Positions 16,188-24,403 of a stretch of 64,000 nt of DNA are shown here, piece after piece. This DNA comes from Thermoplasmata archaeon (lineage in GTDB: Archaea; Thermoplasmatota; Thermoplasmata; UBA10834). The position numbers and the translations under genes were made by a program. Within the stretch, counting starts at the first letter, position 1; each line of letters starts with the position of its first letter. Below the pieces are notes generated by a model that was given only the letters and a program-made list of their open reading frames with translations, made no database searches and was not told the DNA's origin. The stretch spans positions 62,001 to 126,000 of the forward strand of contig JAEHCM010000004.1 in assembly GCA_020696365.1 (NCBI GenBank), written 5' to 3'.

Positions 16188-16946
16188 CTAGCAGAGCTCT
16201 TTGTTTCGGAACAGGTAGGCTCCTATTACGAGGAATGCCACCGTCAGCAACACCAACACGATGACGGAGTCGCCGAACCCGGTTGCCTCCTCGAACCCGC
16301 TCATGTCGCCGTAGTCGACCCACCCGGACCCGATGCTCCTCAGATAGTGCTTGACGCTGACCTTCTGTATGACACCGGGGAGCGAGCCTATCATGCCTTC
16401 CCAGATGAAAGCATAGAAGAGACCGAAGAAGACCGGCTTCTTGAACACCACGCTGATGGTGAGGAACAGGGACGAGTACACGATCGAACCGAGAACTATC
16501 AAAATCGCGAACTCGCAGTAAATCTCAACTGCCTCCGCACCGATATCATGCTGCGTGAAGAATGCAAGGAACCCCGCGGTGGCTATCACTATCACGGAAA
16601 CCGTCACGGTTATCACGAGTGGGATGTAGTATCCGATATACGAGTACACGCGATCCAGCGGTGCCGTCGCCACGTGCGTTATGCTCATATCGTCTATCTC
16701 GTCCCGGATCAGGGATGAGCCATAGATCATCGCCATCACAGGCATGAAGAAGAACAGAATGAGCGTGTCCATCAGGTTCGTCCCGTCCTCGAGCGGGTCG
16801 AGCCCCTGGGTCCCCGCATACCCCATCACCAGAGCCACGAAGGCCGCGACGAGGAATGTGATGACCACCTTCCTGCTGAGAAGTAGCTTCTTGGTCGAGT
16901 GGACCGTCAGCGCGACAATACCAGCTGTAATTCTCTTGAGATCCAT
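16188..16946 (-). CDS. ABC-2 type exporter permease
   Basis: A 252-residue membrane protein with about six TM segments: VVITFLVAAFVALVMGYAG (~30-48), LMDTLILFFFMPVMAMIYGSSLI, YIPLVITVTVSVIVIATAGFLAFF, FAILIVLGSIVYSSLFLTISVVF, VFFGLFYAFIWEGMI, and a C-terminal VIVLVLLTVAFLVIGAYLF. The arrangement and the cytoplasmic RDEIDDMSITHVATAPLDR loop fit ABC-2 export permeases. It starts 2 nt after the stop of its ATPase gene and is the last gene of a four-gene operon. The exported substrate (lipid, drug, peptide or protein) is unknown. Confidence 0.85.
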   Translation of the reverse strand: MDLKRITAGIVALTVHSTKKLLLSRKVVITFLVAAFVALVMGYAGTQGLDPLEDGTNLMDTLILFFFMPVMAMIYGSSLIRDEIDDMSITHVATAPLDRVYSYIGYYIPLVITVTVSVIVIATAGFLAFFTQHDIGAEAVEIYCEFAILIVLGSIVYSSLFLTISVVFKKPVFFGLFYAFIWEGMIGSLPGVIQKVSVKHYLRSIGSGWVDYGDMSGFEEATGFGDSVIVLVLLTVAFLVIGAYLFRNKELC

Positions 16947-16948
16947 TC

Positions 16949-17899
16949 CTACCGCCCCACCAAATATTTGAAGATGGCTTCCAGGTTGTCGTCCAGGCTG
17001 TACATGCTCTTGACCGAGCTCCCTGTCACGTCCATCAGCGTCGGAAGGCCGCCGAAGAAATCGTCTGGGCGGGATACCTGAATGGTTATGCTGTCCTTGC
17101 CCTCGTTGAACGCAACAGACACGGTATACTCCTCGTCGAGAAGTGCCTTGGCGAGCGCGACCATCCCCTCGCCCTCGATGATGATATTGTGCGGATGCTT
17201 GTCGATGAGGTCCCTTATCTCCGAGATATCCCCGGATGCCACCGCCCTTCCTTTGTAGATCAGGGCGACATCGTGCGTCATTCGCTCTATCTCGAAGAGT
17301 ACGTGCGAGCTTACGATTATGCTGTGCCCGTGCTCCTTGTTCATCCGCTTGGTCAGGTCGATCAAGTCCTTCCGCACCAACGGGTCTGTCCCGCTGAGCG
17401 GTTCGTCGAGTATCAACAGCTTCGGATCGTGCACCATAGCCCCGGCAATCTTCATCCTCTGCTTCATGCCCTTGCTATATCCTCCGGTCTTTCGATCGAG
17501 CGCGTCGGTCATGCCGACCAGCTCCGATAGCTCGTCTATGCGCTTCGAGAGCACGGCACCGCTCATCGCATGAAGGTGGCCGATGAGAGACATATACTCC
17601 CGCCCCGTCGAGTCAGCGGGTAGCGACTCGTAATCAGGGCAGAAGCCTATCAACGAGTGCAACTCAGAGTTCCGCCAAGGCTTCTTGCCGAAGACTGTGA
17701 TCTCTCCCGCGTTGGGCCTTATCAGGCCCAGGACGAGTTTGAAGAGCGTGCTCTTTCCGGATCCGTTAGGACCCACGATACCCGTTATCCCGGGCTTGAT
17801 CTCAAGGTTGAAGTTGTTGAGCCCGATGACCTCGCCGTACCATTTGCCGAGGGATTCCGCGACGATCAAGTTCTCGGTCCCCCTCTCCCGCATCGTCAT
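16949..17899 (-). CDS. ABC exporter ATP-binding protein
   Basis: A 316-residue ATPase with Walker A GPNGSGKST, signature GYSKGMKQRM, Walker B LLILDEPLSG and the SSHVLFEIERM H-loop. A C-terminal ~80-residue domain follows the ATPase core. ATG 17899 overlaps the stop of the upstream permease gene by 4 nt (ATGA); the longer ORF to 18025 only reads into that permease gene. It would power the permease encoded directly downstream. Confidence 0.93.
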   Translation of the reverse strand: MTMRERGTENLIVAESLGKWYGEVIGLNNFNLEIKPGITGIVGPNGSGKSTLFKLVLGLIRPNAGEITVFGKKPWRNSELHSLIGFCPDYESLPADSTGREYMSLIGHLHAMSGAVLSKRIDELSELVGMTDALDRKTGGYSKGMKQRMKIAGAMVHDPKLLILDEPLSGTDPLVRKDLIDLTKRMNKEHGHSIIVSSHVLFEIERMTHDVALIYKGRAVASGDISEIRDLIDKHPHNIIIEGEGMVALAKALLDEEYTVSVAFNEGKDSITIQVSRPDDFFGGLPTLMDVTGSSVKSMYSLDDNLEAIFKYLVGR

Positions 17900-18717
17900 T
17901 TGCCCACCGCCTGTCTCTGTACCCTCCAGTAGAGAACCAACGCAGGGACGATAATGAACGACGCCAAGAAAGCGAAGAGTGCGCCCTCGTTGATGTAGCT
18001 GGGAAGGCTCTGTCCGAATATCCAATCGACAGCGTACGATAGCGATTCAGCCGGGCTTATCACTCTCCATGCGCTATCGAACTCGGAGAACGCCCCGGAG
18101 ATGATCGTCAGAACGAAGAAGGACATGAACGTGCCTACGGCCGCGTAGCTCCTCCTCTTCGTGAGGGAGGATAGCATGAGACCGTAAGGTACGAAGAACA
18201 CGGTGACGAACACGCCTGCTACCACCGTACTCCCGAGGACTTTGATGCTTGACCAGTAGTCACTGCCGCTCTGAGTGAGGATCGACACGACGGCCAGGAG
18301 GACTGGTGGTAAGAAGCATAAGAGGCTCATGATAAGAATCGCTCCTCCAGCTTTGCCCACAAGATAGTCCCTTGTCTTGATCGCTCTGGAGAAGTATAGC
18401 ACAAACGACTTGCTCGACAGGTCCTCCGATATCAAGTCAGACGTGATGACTGCAGTCAGAAGAATGGCGAACAATGCCAAGCCAAAGGCGTTGAAGTTCG
18501 AGCTCATCTCCCCGGCATCGAGCGTCTCATGACCGAAGAGCAGCACAGACACGAACTGGAACGCATATACGAAAAGGAAGGCGAGAATCAGCAGAATCTT
18601 CACGCCTGTCGACTTCAGCCCGTGCCTGAAGATGCTCTTCAGTATCACGTAGACCCTGAGGTTCAGGGCGGTTCTCTCGCCCTTCCAGGGGCGGTACTGG
18701 ATAGGGCTAATTCCCAT
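17896..18717 (-). CDS. ABC-2 type exporter permease
   Basis: A 273-residue permease starting MGISPIQYRPWKGERT, with TM segments at VKILLILAFLFVYAFQFVSVLLF, NAFGLALFAILLTAVITSDLI, GGAILIMSLLCFLPPVLLAVVS, STVVAGVFVTVFFVPYGLMLSSL, AVGTFMSFFVLTIISGAFSEF and the C-terminus. The cytoplasmic EDLSSKSFVLYFSRAI segment is typical of this class. ATG 18717 follows an AGGAGGTGG Shine-Dalgarno with good spacing; the longer frame to 18846 is antisense-like noise inside the upstream ATPase gene. It overlaps that gene by 11 nt and the next by 4 nt. Confidence 0.88.
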   Translation of the reverse strand: MGISPIQYRPWKGERTALNLRVYVILKSIFRHGLKSTGVKILLILAFLFVYAFQFVSVLLFGHETLDAGEMSSNFNAFGLALFAILLTAVITSDLISEDLSSKSFVLYFSRAIKTRDYLVGKAGGAILIMSLLCFLPPVLLAVVSILTQSGSDYWSSIKVLGSTVVAGVFVTVFFVPYGLMLSSLTKRRSYAAVGTFMSFFVLTIISGAFSEFDSAWRVISPAESLSYAVDWIFGQSLPSYINEGALFAFLASFIIVPALVLYWRVQRQAVGK

Positions 18718-19735
18718 CCTTTCCACCTCCTCTGAACGACCGGAGGAACACCTCTTCGAGGTCGAGTCTCTCGGGTTGGTATCTCCGAATCTGGACGCCG
18801 CTATCGCGGGCCAATCCGAAGATCCGGCTGCCGTCTCTGCATCCACGGATGAGCAGCGTCATCTGCTTACCGCCCTCTTCCTTCGCCTCCATTATCTCGC
18901 ACGCCTCACCGAGCATTCGGACGAAGCGAGTCAGGCTTCCCTCGTCCCCCCGTATGGTCAGGCTCTGCACACCCTCCTCCCCGGCCACGAGGGTCTTGGT
19001 CTCGCCTTCCTGAACGAGCTTCCCGTTGCTGATTATGACTATGTAGTCACAGACAAGCTCGACTTCCTGGAGTATGTGAGATGACACGAGCACGGTCTTG
19101 TCGGAAGAGCCTATCATCCTCACGAGCTCGAGCATCTCCTCCCTTCCCTGAGGGTCCATCCCACTCGTAGGCTCGTCGAGAAAGAGCAACGGAGGGTCAT
19201 GGACGATCGCCTGCGCTAGCTTGACCTTCTGCTTCATCCCGGTTGAATACGACTTGATCTGGCGGTACCTCTCCTCGCCGACCCCCACGAAGTCGAGGAC
19301 CTCATGGCTGCGCTGCATGGAATCACGGGTCATCATTCCGGAGATCAGCCCGAAGTACGAGACGAGTTCCACCGCATTCATCGATGGCACGAGGCAATCG
19401 TGCTCGGGCATGTAGCCCACGCCGTCCCGGATCTGAAGGCTCTGGGTTCTGGAATCCAGGCCGCCGACGAATATCGCGCCTTTCTTCGGAGTGACCAGCC
19501 CCAGTGACGCCTTGATGAAGGTGCTCTTGCCTGCACCGTTCGGCCCAAGGAGGCCGACGATTCCCCGTGGGATGTCAACGGAGAATCCGTCAAGTGCTAT
19601 CACAGGTCCGAAGCTTACTGTAAGGTCCCTTGCTGAGAAGAGATACGAGCCGATTCCTGGCGGTCCATCCTCATGAGCAGGTTCCCTCACAGGCGTTTGC
19701 TGACCGACATCATCAACCGCTGCCGACATCCCCAT
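18707..19735 (-). CDS. ABC exporter ATP-binding protein
   Basis: First gene of the exporter operon, 342 residues. After a ~30-residue hydrophilic N-terminus the ATPase core shows Walker A GPNGAGKST, signature YSTGMKQKVKLA, Walker B LLFLDEPTSGMDP and the SSHILQEVE H-loop. An ~85-residue C-terminal domain follows. It pairs with the permease gene directly downstream. Two ATPases and two permeases in one operon could give one heteromeric or two separate exporters. ATGs at 19735 and 19729 are both possible. Confidence 0.93.
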   Translation of the reverse strand: MGMSAAVDDVGQQTPVREPAHEDGPPGIGSYLFSARDLTVSFGPVIALDGFSVDIPRGIVGLLGPNGAGKSTFIKASLGLVTPKKGAIFVGGLDSRTQSLQIRDGVGYMPEHDCLVPSMNAVELVSYFGLISGMMTRDSMQRSHEVLDFVGVGEERYRQIKSYSTGMKQKVKLAQAIVHDPPLLFLDEPTSGMDPQGREEMLELVRMIGSSDKTVLVSSHILQEVELVCDYIVIISNGKLVQEGETKTLVAGEEGVQSLTIRGDEGSLTRFVRMLGEACEIMEAKEEGGKQMTLLIRGCRDGSRIFGLARDSGVQIRRYQPERLDLEEVFLRSFRGGGKDGN

Positions 19736-19798
19736 TCCTCATTCATCAGATCGTCCGTTGGCTCCATGCCAAGATGTCTATGGATTGCATAGGTACTA

Positions 19799-19843
19799 TG
19801 TATAATCCCTCGTCGTAACCACGGCCTACGCGAGCGTTTATGC
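19799..19843. promoter_or_regulatory. Divergent TATA boxes between ABC operon and tautomerase gene
   Basis: Minus strand: GGATTATACAT over 19799-19809, serving the ABC exporter operon. Plus strand: GCGTTTATGCC around 19834-19844, about 40 nt before the tautomerase ATG at 19881. Both are weak to moderate matches to archaeal TATA boxes. Confidence 0.4.
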
Positions 19844-19880
19844 CTTCGGAAGTGTTATCGAACGCTAGAGAGGCGAACAC

Positions 19881-20060
19881 ATGCCAGTTGTGATTGTGAA
19901 CATGTGGCCAGGAAGAGATGAGAACGCGAAGCGGCGCATAGCCGGAGGCATTACGAAGGTCTTCGAGGACGAGGGGGTTCCTCGAGACGTCATTGAAGTG
20001 ATCATAAACGAAGTGCCCAAGACCAATTGGGCGGTTGGTGGGAAACTACACTCAGATTGA
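19881..20060 (+). CDS. 4-oxalocrotonate tautomerase family protein (59 residues)
   Basis: A small complete gene of 59 residues. After loss of the initiator Met, the N-terminal proline (MPVVIVNMWPGRDE) would be the catalytic base of the tautomerase fold. Family-typical elements follow: KRRIAGGITKVFEDEGVP, then VIEVIINEVPKTNWAVGG and KLHSD at the end, which match the E-x-P-x-x-N-W-x-x-G-G signature of 4-OT proteins. Length is right for the ~60-residue, hexamer-forming class. ATG follows GAGAGG by 7 nt. It stands alone between divergent and convergent neighbours, so its substrate is unknown. It is short enough to be dropped by ORF length filters. Confidence 0.9.
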   Translation: MPVVIVNMWPGRDENAKRRIAGGITKVFEDEGVPRDVIEVIINEVPKTNWAVGGKLHSD

Positions 20061-20177
20061 GACTTCCGCCGAACAGCCATGCAACAGGGGAGAACCAGAT
20101 AACCAAGACTCGCCATGCGCTCACCCGTGCAGAGAAAAATGGCACGGGGGTTGACAGAAGGAGGCCGAAGCGACGGC

Positions 20178-20426
20178 TCAGTCCCTCTTCTTCTCCAAAG
20201 CTCCGGAGAGTATGACGGCCGCGGTTACCAGGGCAGCGGACGCTGCACCCCAGCTGGCGCTCAACGAATCGTCGAACAACACATCGGTCGCAACCTTCAC
20301 TACCAGAAGCGTGAGGAAGAAGTAGACCAACCCCAGCACGACCATCATGATAGTGGCGATGAGTGTAACCGCCAGAACGTCTAGCTTGTTCTTGATTCCC
20401 AGTCTCTCACCTCCTCCTCGAACCAC
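20178..20426 (-). CDS. Small two-TM membrane protein, unknown; start uncertain
   Basis: A protein of up to 82 residues with two TM segments (LAVTLIATIMMVVLGLVYFFL and AASAALVTAAVILSGAL) and a charged end EKKRD. No family was recognised. The only conventional start is GTG 20426, but a perfect AGGAGGTGA Shine-Dalgarno at 20407-20415 lies downstream of it and points to an in-frame CTG at 20402, which would give 74 residues starting (M)GIKNKLD. The hydrophobic pattern and the Shine-Dalgarno make a real gene likely. It precedes nothing in an obvious operon. Confidence 0.6.
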   Translation of the reverse strand: MVRGGGERLGIKNKLDVLAVTLIATIMMVVLGLVYFFLTLLVVKVATDVLFDDSLSASWGAASAALVTAAVILSGALEKKRD

Positions 20427-20536
20427 ATCGAGGTTGGCAGGTGAATCGACTCATCAGTACAAAGGGGTTTCCACAGAGAGCTTCGACAATTGGCGAAGAA
20501 ACCCCCGTGGCGCCAAATGACCGCCCCCCGATTAGA

Positions 20537-21556
20537 TCAGCGACGGGATCGCCGCTTCGCGGCGTGCTTCTTCGGTATCTTGATGGCAAACCTGCAGACG
20601 AGGTCTCCCGCAAGGACCGACTTCAGCACCTTAGCTTCAACGGGCTGGCCAAAGATGACGTCCCAGGGCTTCTTGTGAAACGCCGCGCTGCAGTAGCAGA
20701 AATTCGGGGAGATCTCCAGGCCCGTCCTGATCGCATCCCTCACCCATGGACAGTGGCAGTAGTAGTATCTCCTCATCGTCTTGTCCTTCTCGCGCAAGTA
20801 CTCGCGCGTCATGTAGGGAATCTTAGTCTCGTAGATGGTGTCGCCCTTCCGTACACCGCCCGCAATCTCCGGGTTATTCCTGACGAACTCCAGCACGTCA
20901 TCGTCGATCTCCTGGTTGAAGAACAGGGTCCCCTCCTTCACGTGCTGAGCCAACAATGCGATGAACTCGTCAGCCCTCCGTTTCAGGAACCCGTCGATGT
21001 CGCGGGTCTTCTCGTACTTCGCCTTCTCACGAAGATAATACTCGACCGGGGCCGTGTGCGGACCCGCGAGCAGCGCGCCCTTCCATATCCGTTCGTCCAG
21101 CCCGCCCTCGAGCCGCTCCATCAGTTTCTTGGTCACCTTCGGCCAGGTCTTGATCGACGATCCGATTGGCGGGAATGTGATTCCGCGGAGTATCTCCTTG
21201 TGCTTGTCCGGCCCGACAGAGTCTTTCAGTATCTCGGACAGTGTCTCCATCACGGTGGCGCCGTCAAGCATCTGAATGCCGGCCAGCTCGACGGCCTTGT
21301 TGCCCGCGAACCTCGCGTACCGTATGAAGGCGATGATGCTTTCCTCGGTGTTCCTTCCCGTTCGAGTTAGCTGCTTCACGAAGGCCTCGAAATCGCGCTT
21401 GGTCGCTCTGTCAAAGTTCCTTCGCGGCGATCTCTTGGACAAGAACCTCTCGAACTCCCTGACGAGCTTGACGGTCGACCTGATCTCCTGCTCGCTAAGG
21501 TCCTTCCTGACGCGGCTTCCCTCGGCGACGAACGTCCTGAAGCCCTTCTCGTCCAT
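20537..21556 (-). CDS. Conserved hypothetical protein with Cys-rich C-terminal domain (DUF6144-like)
   Basis: A 339-residue protein. The N-terminal half is helical (LVREFERFLSKRSP, DFEAFVKQL). The C-terminal domain carries YYYCHCPWVRDAIR, FCYCSAAFHKK and LVCRFAIKIP, a pattern reminiscent of DUF6144 and ATC-hydrolase-like proteins; the cysteines may bind a metal. It ends with a basic tail KKHAAKRRSRR. ATG 21556 is preferred, since GAGGG lies ~9 nt before it; ATG 21601 is the alternative. It lies downstream of the M28 peptidase gene on the same strand. No biochemical role can be assigned. Confidence 0.75.
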   Translation of the reverse strand: MDEKGFRTFVAEGSRVRKDLSEQEIRSTVKLVREFERFLSKRSPRRNFDRATKRDFEAFVKQLTRTGRNTEESIIAFIRYARFAGNKAVELAGIQMLDGATVMETLSEILKDSVGPDKHKEILRGITFPPIGSSIKTWPKVTKKLMERLEGGLDERIWKGALLAGPHTAPVEYYLREKAKYEKTRDIDGFLKRRADEFIALLAQHVKEGTLFFNQEIDDDVLEFVRNNPEIAGGVRKGDTIYETKIPYMTREYLREKDKTMRRYYYCHCPWVRDAIRTGLEISPNFCYCSAAFHKKPWDVIFGQPVEAKVLKSVLAGDLVCRFAIKIPKKHAAKRRSRR

Positions 21557-21639
21557 CACAGTTTCCCTCTTCACTGCACCCCGTATGAGGTACAAGTTCA
21601 TTGATGCACGCCCCGACCGGTGTGGGCGTAGGCCGCAGC

Positions 21640-23664
21640 TCAGTCAGCCCGAAACGACACCAAGCGAATCCTCTTCAGGTCTTCGACGAACCTTAGAACG
21701 TCTCCGCGGTCAGTAGGTCCGTACTCCGCGGAGACGAAGTCGGTGATCTCGTTCAGGTTCCGCTTTCCATCCATCAGGTTGACAATCTCATACATCTTCT
21801 TCGAGAACGATAAATCGTTCTTGTCCATGTCCCTATACCATTCATACCCATCCTCTCCGAGCTCCCTGATCATGAGGTCGGTGTCTATTGTGCCCTTGAA
21901 CCGCCTCCTCGGGACGGACCTTCCTGCTTGGCCTTTGGCCACCGGCTCGCCCTTCCTCCTCGCCCGGTCAGTCGAATCAGAGCTGCAGGACATGCTTATG
22001 ATCTCGGTCAATCTGGATTGTTCCCTGGAGCCGTGCTCTGCGACGGCCGCGGCCTGACCCTCGACGAACCCGTCCGTGCCGACCTCTCTGTCCAGGCTCG
22101 CAACCGACCGCACGGCTCTGACCTCCCTTTCGATTATGTGCGTGAGTCTCATCCTGTGGTGATCGGCCCGTTTCCGCCTCTCAGTCGGCTTGTCCCCCAG
22201 GTCGGCCATCTCCCTCGCAGCCACCCCGACCGCATCCGATATCCTCTTCATCCCCTCCGAACATGTCATGCCCGCGATTCTGTGAATCGTTCCCGCATCG
22301 GCGCTTGCGAGAGTCAGTGCAGATGTGGTGACTGCCAAGCCGACCCTGCGTAGGCTATCCTCGCTCACCTTGTCGATGGTGTCCATGCTTGTGTGGTAGA
22401 ACATGTCCGGCCACTGTGTCAGACCGACGCATGGAACGCCCACAGTCGCTTCGTTGAACTCAGCGTGGTCGCTCCCGCCTGTGAAGGGAGTCCGTGCATA
22501 CCTGTACGTGCTGACAATGCCGAGCTTGATCATGTTGTCGTAGTCGGCGTTCGCCAACTCGATCATGGAATACACGAAATCGTTGAGGTAGGAGGGAAGG
22601 GAATCGGGCGTGCAATCCATGCATAGGGTAGACCTGCACAATCCCTGGTCTTCCCCGACCATGTCGAGATTGATGCCTGCCACGAGCCGCCCATGAAGCT
22701 CCGGATGTTTGGACAGGAATGCCACCGTGCCCACGGTCTCAGGGACCCACAGGAACCGAAGCGTGCGCTTCGGCATTTCGATCTTTCCCGATCTCGTGAG
22801 AGCCGTGATGGTCCTTGCGATCTCGAGCAACAGACCGCTCCCGGAGGCGTTGTCGTTGGCGCTCGGCTTCGGGTGGCAGAGATGCGCCACGAGGAATATT
22901 TCTTCCTCAGGCCGCGACGAGCCGGGGATGGTCGCGCTCACCACACAGTACTTGCCAGGGGACAGGGCGGCATCCACGCGAGCGTGAAGTCTGACCTTCT
23001 TTCCGCCCTCCAAGTGCTTCCTGAGGCCATTCCCCTGCCGTCTGCTCAAGGAGAATCCAAACGTGACTTTCCCAGCGTCCCGAGCGTCGGGCCAGATGCC
23101 CTGATACGAGTGGGCGTCAGGGATGTCTACGCTCTCGCGTACCTTCGGGAACTCATATGAGAGGGCGTCTGTGATCACACCCATCGCTCCGCGCTTGACG
23201 ACCGCCTCGGTGTGAACCCGCTTGGCCTGGCCTGTGGCGAGCACGAACCTGCCCTTCACTCTCTTTCCAGCGTAGTCCTTGTCGGAAAGCCCCTTGCCGA
23301 CATCGACGAGCTCGGCCGTCACCCCGCCCTTCGGCGTGCCTCTGCTATAGGTGTGGAGAGATTGGGGAATGTCGTCGAACCTCGCGAGGAGGCGACCCTC
23401 AGGCTCCATCAGCCGGAGTTCAGCGCTCCTCACGCTCCATCCCATGACGGAGGTGTATGTCCAGAACTTGTGACGGCCGTCGGCTGGAAACTGCTCGATC
23501 GCGACATCGTCGACGCCGAGGCGCACAAGCTCGTCTTTGACATGCTCTGCGGCCGAGAGCATCATAGGCGATCCTTGGATCCTGTGGAATTCCGTCAGCC
23601 TGGCCACATACGACTTGGCCGTCGCCCCCGATAGCTCGCGCTTGATGAGTCCTCTGAGTTTCAT
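21640..23664 (-). CDS. M28/DUF4910-type zinc aminopeptidase with PA domain and C-terminal extension
   Basis: A 674-residue predicted zinc exopeptidase. A PA-like insert occupies ~110-220 (GGVTAELVDVGKGL, GAMGVITDA). Metal and catalytic motifs: AHLCHPKPSANDNASG (His264, Asp271), NLDMVGEDQG (Glu338), GGSDHAEF, and a late FYHTSMDT His. The CHPKPSANDNASG form is typical of the DUF4910 group. From ~500 the protein continues with charged linkers and a ~65-residue C-terminal domain (MYEIVNLMDGKRNLNEITDFV) resembling small helical PqqD-like modules. No signal peptide is visible, so it may act in the cytoplasm on imported peptides. Confidence 0.85.
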   Translation of the reverse strand: MKLRGLIKRELSGATAKSYVARLTEFHRIQGSPMMLSAAEHVKDELVRLGVDDVAIEQFPADGRHKFWTYTSVMGWSVRSAELRLMEPEGRLLARFDDIPQSLHTYSRGTPKGGVTAELVDVGKGLSDKDYAGKRVKGRFVLATGQAKRVHTEAVVKRGAMGVITDALSYEFPKVRESVDIPDAHSYQGIWPDARDAGKVTFGFSLSRRQGNGLRKHLEGGKKVRLHARVDAALSPGKYCVVSATIPGSSRPEEEIFLVAHLCHPKPSANDNASGSGLLLEIARTITALTRSGKIEMPKRTLRFLWVPETVGTVAFLSKHPELHGRLVAGINLDMVGEDQGLCRSTLCMDCTPDSLPSYLNDFVYSMIELANADYDNMIKLGIVSTYRYARTPFTGGSDHAEFNEATVGVPCVGLTQWPDMFYHTSMDTIDKVSEDSLRRVGLAVTTSALTLASADAGTIHRIAGMTCSEGMKRISDAVGVAAREMADLGDKPTERRKRADHHRMRLTHIIEREVRAVRSVASLDREVGTDGFVEGQAAAVAEHGSREQSRLTEIISMSCSSDSTDRARRKGEPVAKGQAGRSVPRRRFKGTIDTDLMIRELGEDGYEWYRDMDKNDLSFSKKMYEIVNLMDGKRNLNEITDFVSAEYGPTDRGDVLRFVEDLKRIRLVSFRAD

Positions 23665-23727
23665 AGTCTGACCAGCCGCATCAACGCAATCTCAGATAAT
23701 AACATTTACAGGGCGGTCCGAACAGGG

Positions 23728-24309
23728 TCAGTCCTCGCCGGGTTCGCCGCTGGGCCCCTCGATGCCTTTGCTCTCCTCAGGACACTTCTGCTTCGGCTTC
23801 CGCAAGAGCCTAGATGTAACGGCGGCCAATGCGATGATGAGGACCACCATGACGGCCGATGGAACGATCCACGCGTCCGAGCCGTCAGAGGCGCCCAACT
23901 CGTAGTCGGACCTCTCGCTTCCGCTCTCATCGAAGCCCGGAATAAGATCCATCAGCCCGTCGTTCCCGCTCTCAGACATAAGGCCAGCCGCCACGAGAAA
24001 TACCACTAGAAGGGATAGGATCCACACCGAGGAGAGCACCACGACTATCCGCGTGTTCTCGTTCGGTGCGACCAGGTCGCGTGCCTTCCACGACAGGCCG
24101 TAATAGACGAAACCATGATCCTCGAAACGCTTGACGAGGCCGCCCGCCTCCATCTTCTTGAGGTGCCTGTGCACCGCGCCTTTGTCGATCTTGAGTTCCT
24201 CGGACAGCTGTGTTACGGTCCTGCGCATGGGGTTGAGAGATTTCAGAATCTCCAGCCTCGTGTCGGAGGCAAGTGCGAATATGGACTTCTTATCGAGCTC
24301 CACACGCAT
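23728..24309 (-). CDS. Membrane-bound ArsR-type winged-helix regulator
   Basis: A 193-residue protein. Residues 1-80 are a winged helix-turn-helix: SIFALASDTRLEILKSL, then VTQLSEELKIDKGAVHRHLKKMEAGGLV and a wing ending YYGLS. Two TM segments follow (VVVLSSVWILSLLVVFLVAAG near 90-112 and WIVPSAVMVVLIIALAAV near 147-165), separated by an acidic ~35-residue outer loop, with an acidic cytoplasmic tail. The layout implies a one-component regulator that senses something at the membrane or outside. ATG 24309 follows AGGAGGG by 6 nt. Its targets are unknown; the neighbouring beta-propeller and peptidase genes are candidates. Confidence 0.85.
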   Translation of the reverse strand: MRVELDKKSIFALASDTRLEILKSLNPMRRTVTQLSEELKIDKGAVHRHLKKMEAGGLVKRFEDHGFVYYGLSWKARDLVAPNENTRIVVVLSSVWILSLLVVFLVAAGLMSESGNDGLMDLIPGFDESGSERSDYELGASDGSDAWIVPSAVMVVLIIALAAVTSRLLRKPKQKCPEESKGIEGPSGEPGED

Positions 24310-24403
24310 CCTAGGCCCTCCTGGTCGTAAGTGAAACGGAGTAAGGTGTCTTTAACTTGGCTCTCCGGCAGCCGATGCCGCTCAATCCCGGCACCATACC
24401 TCG

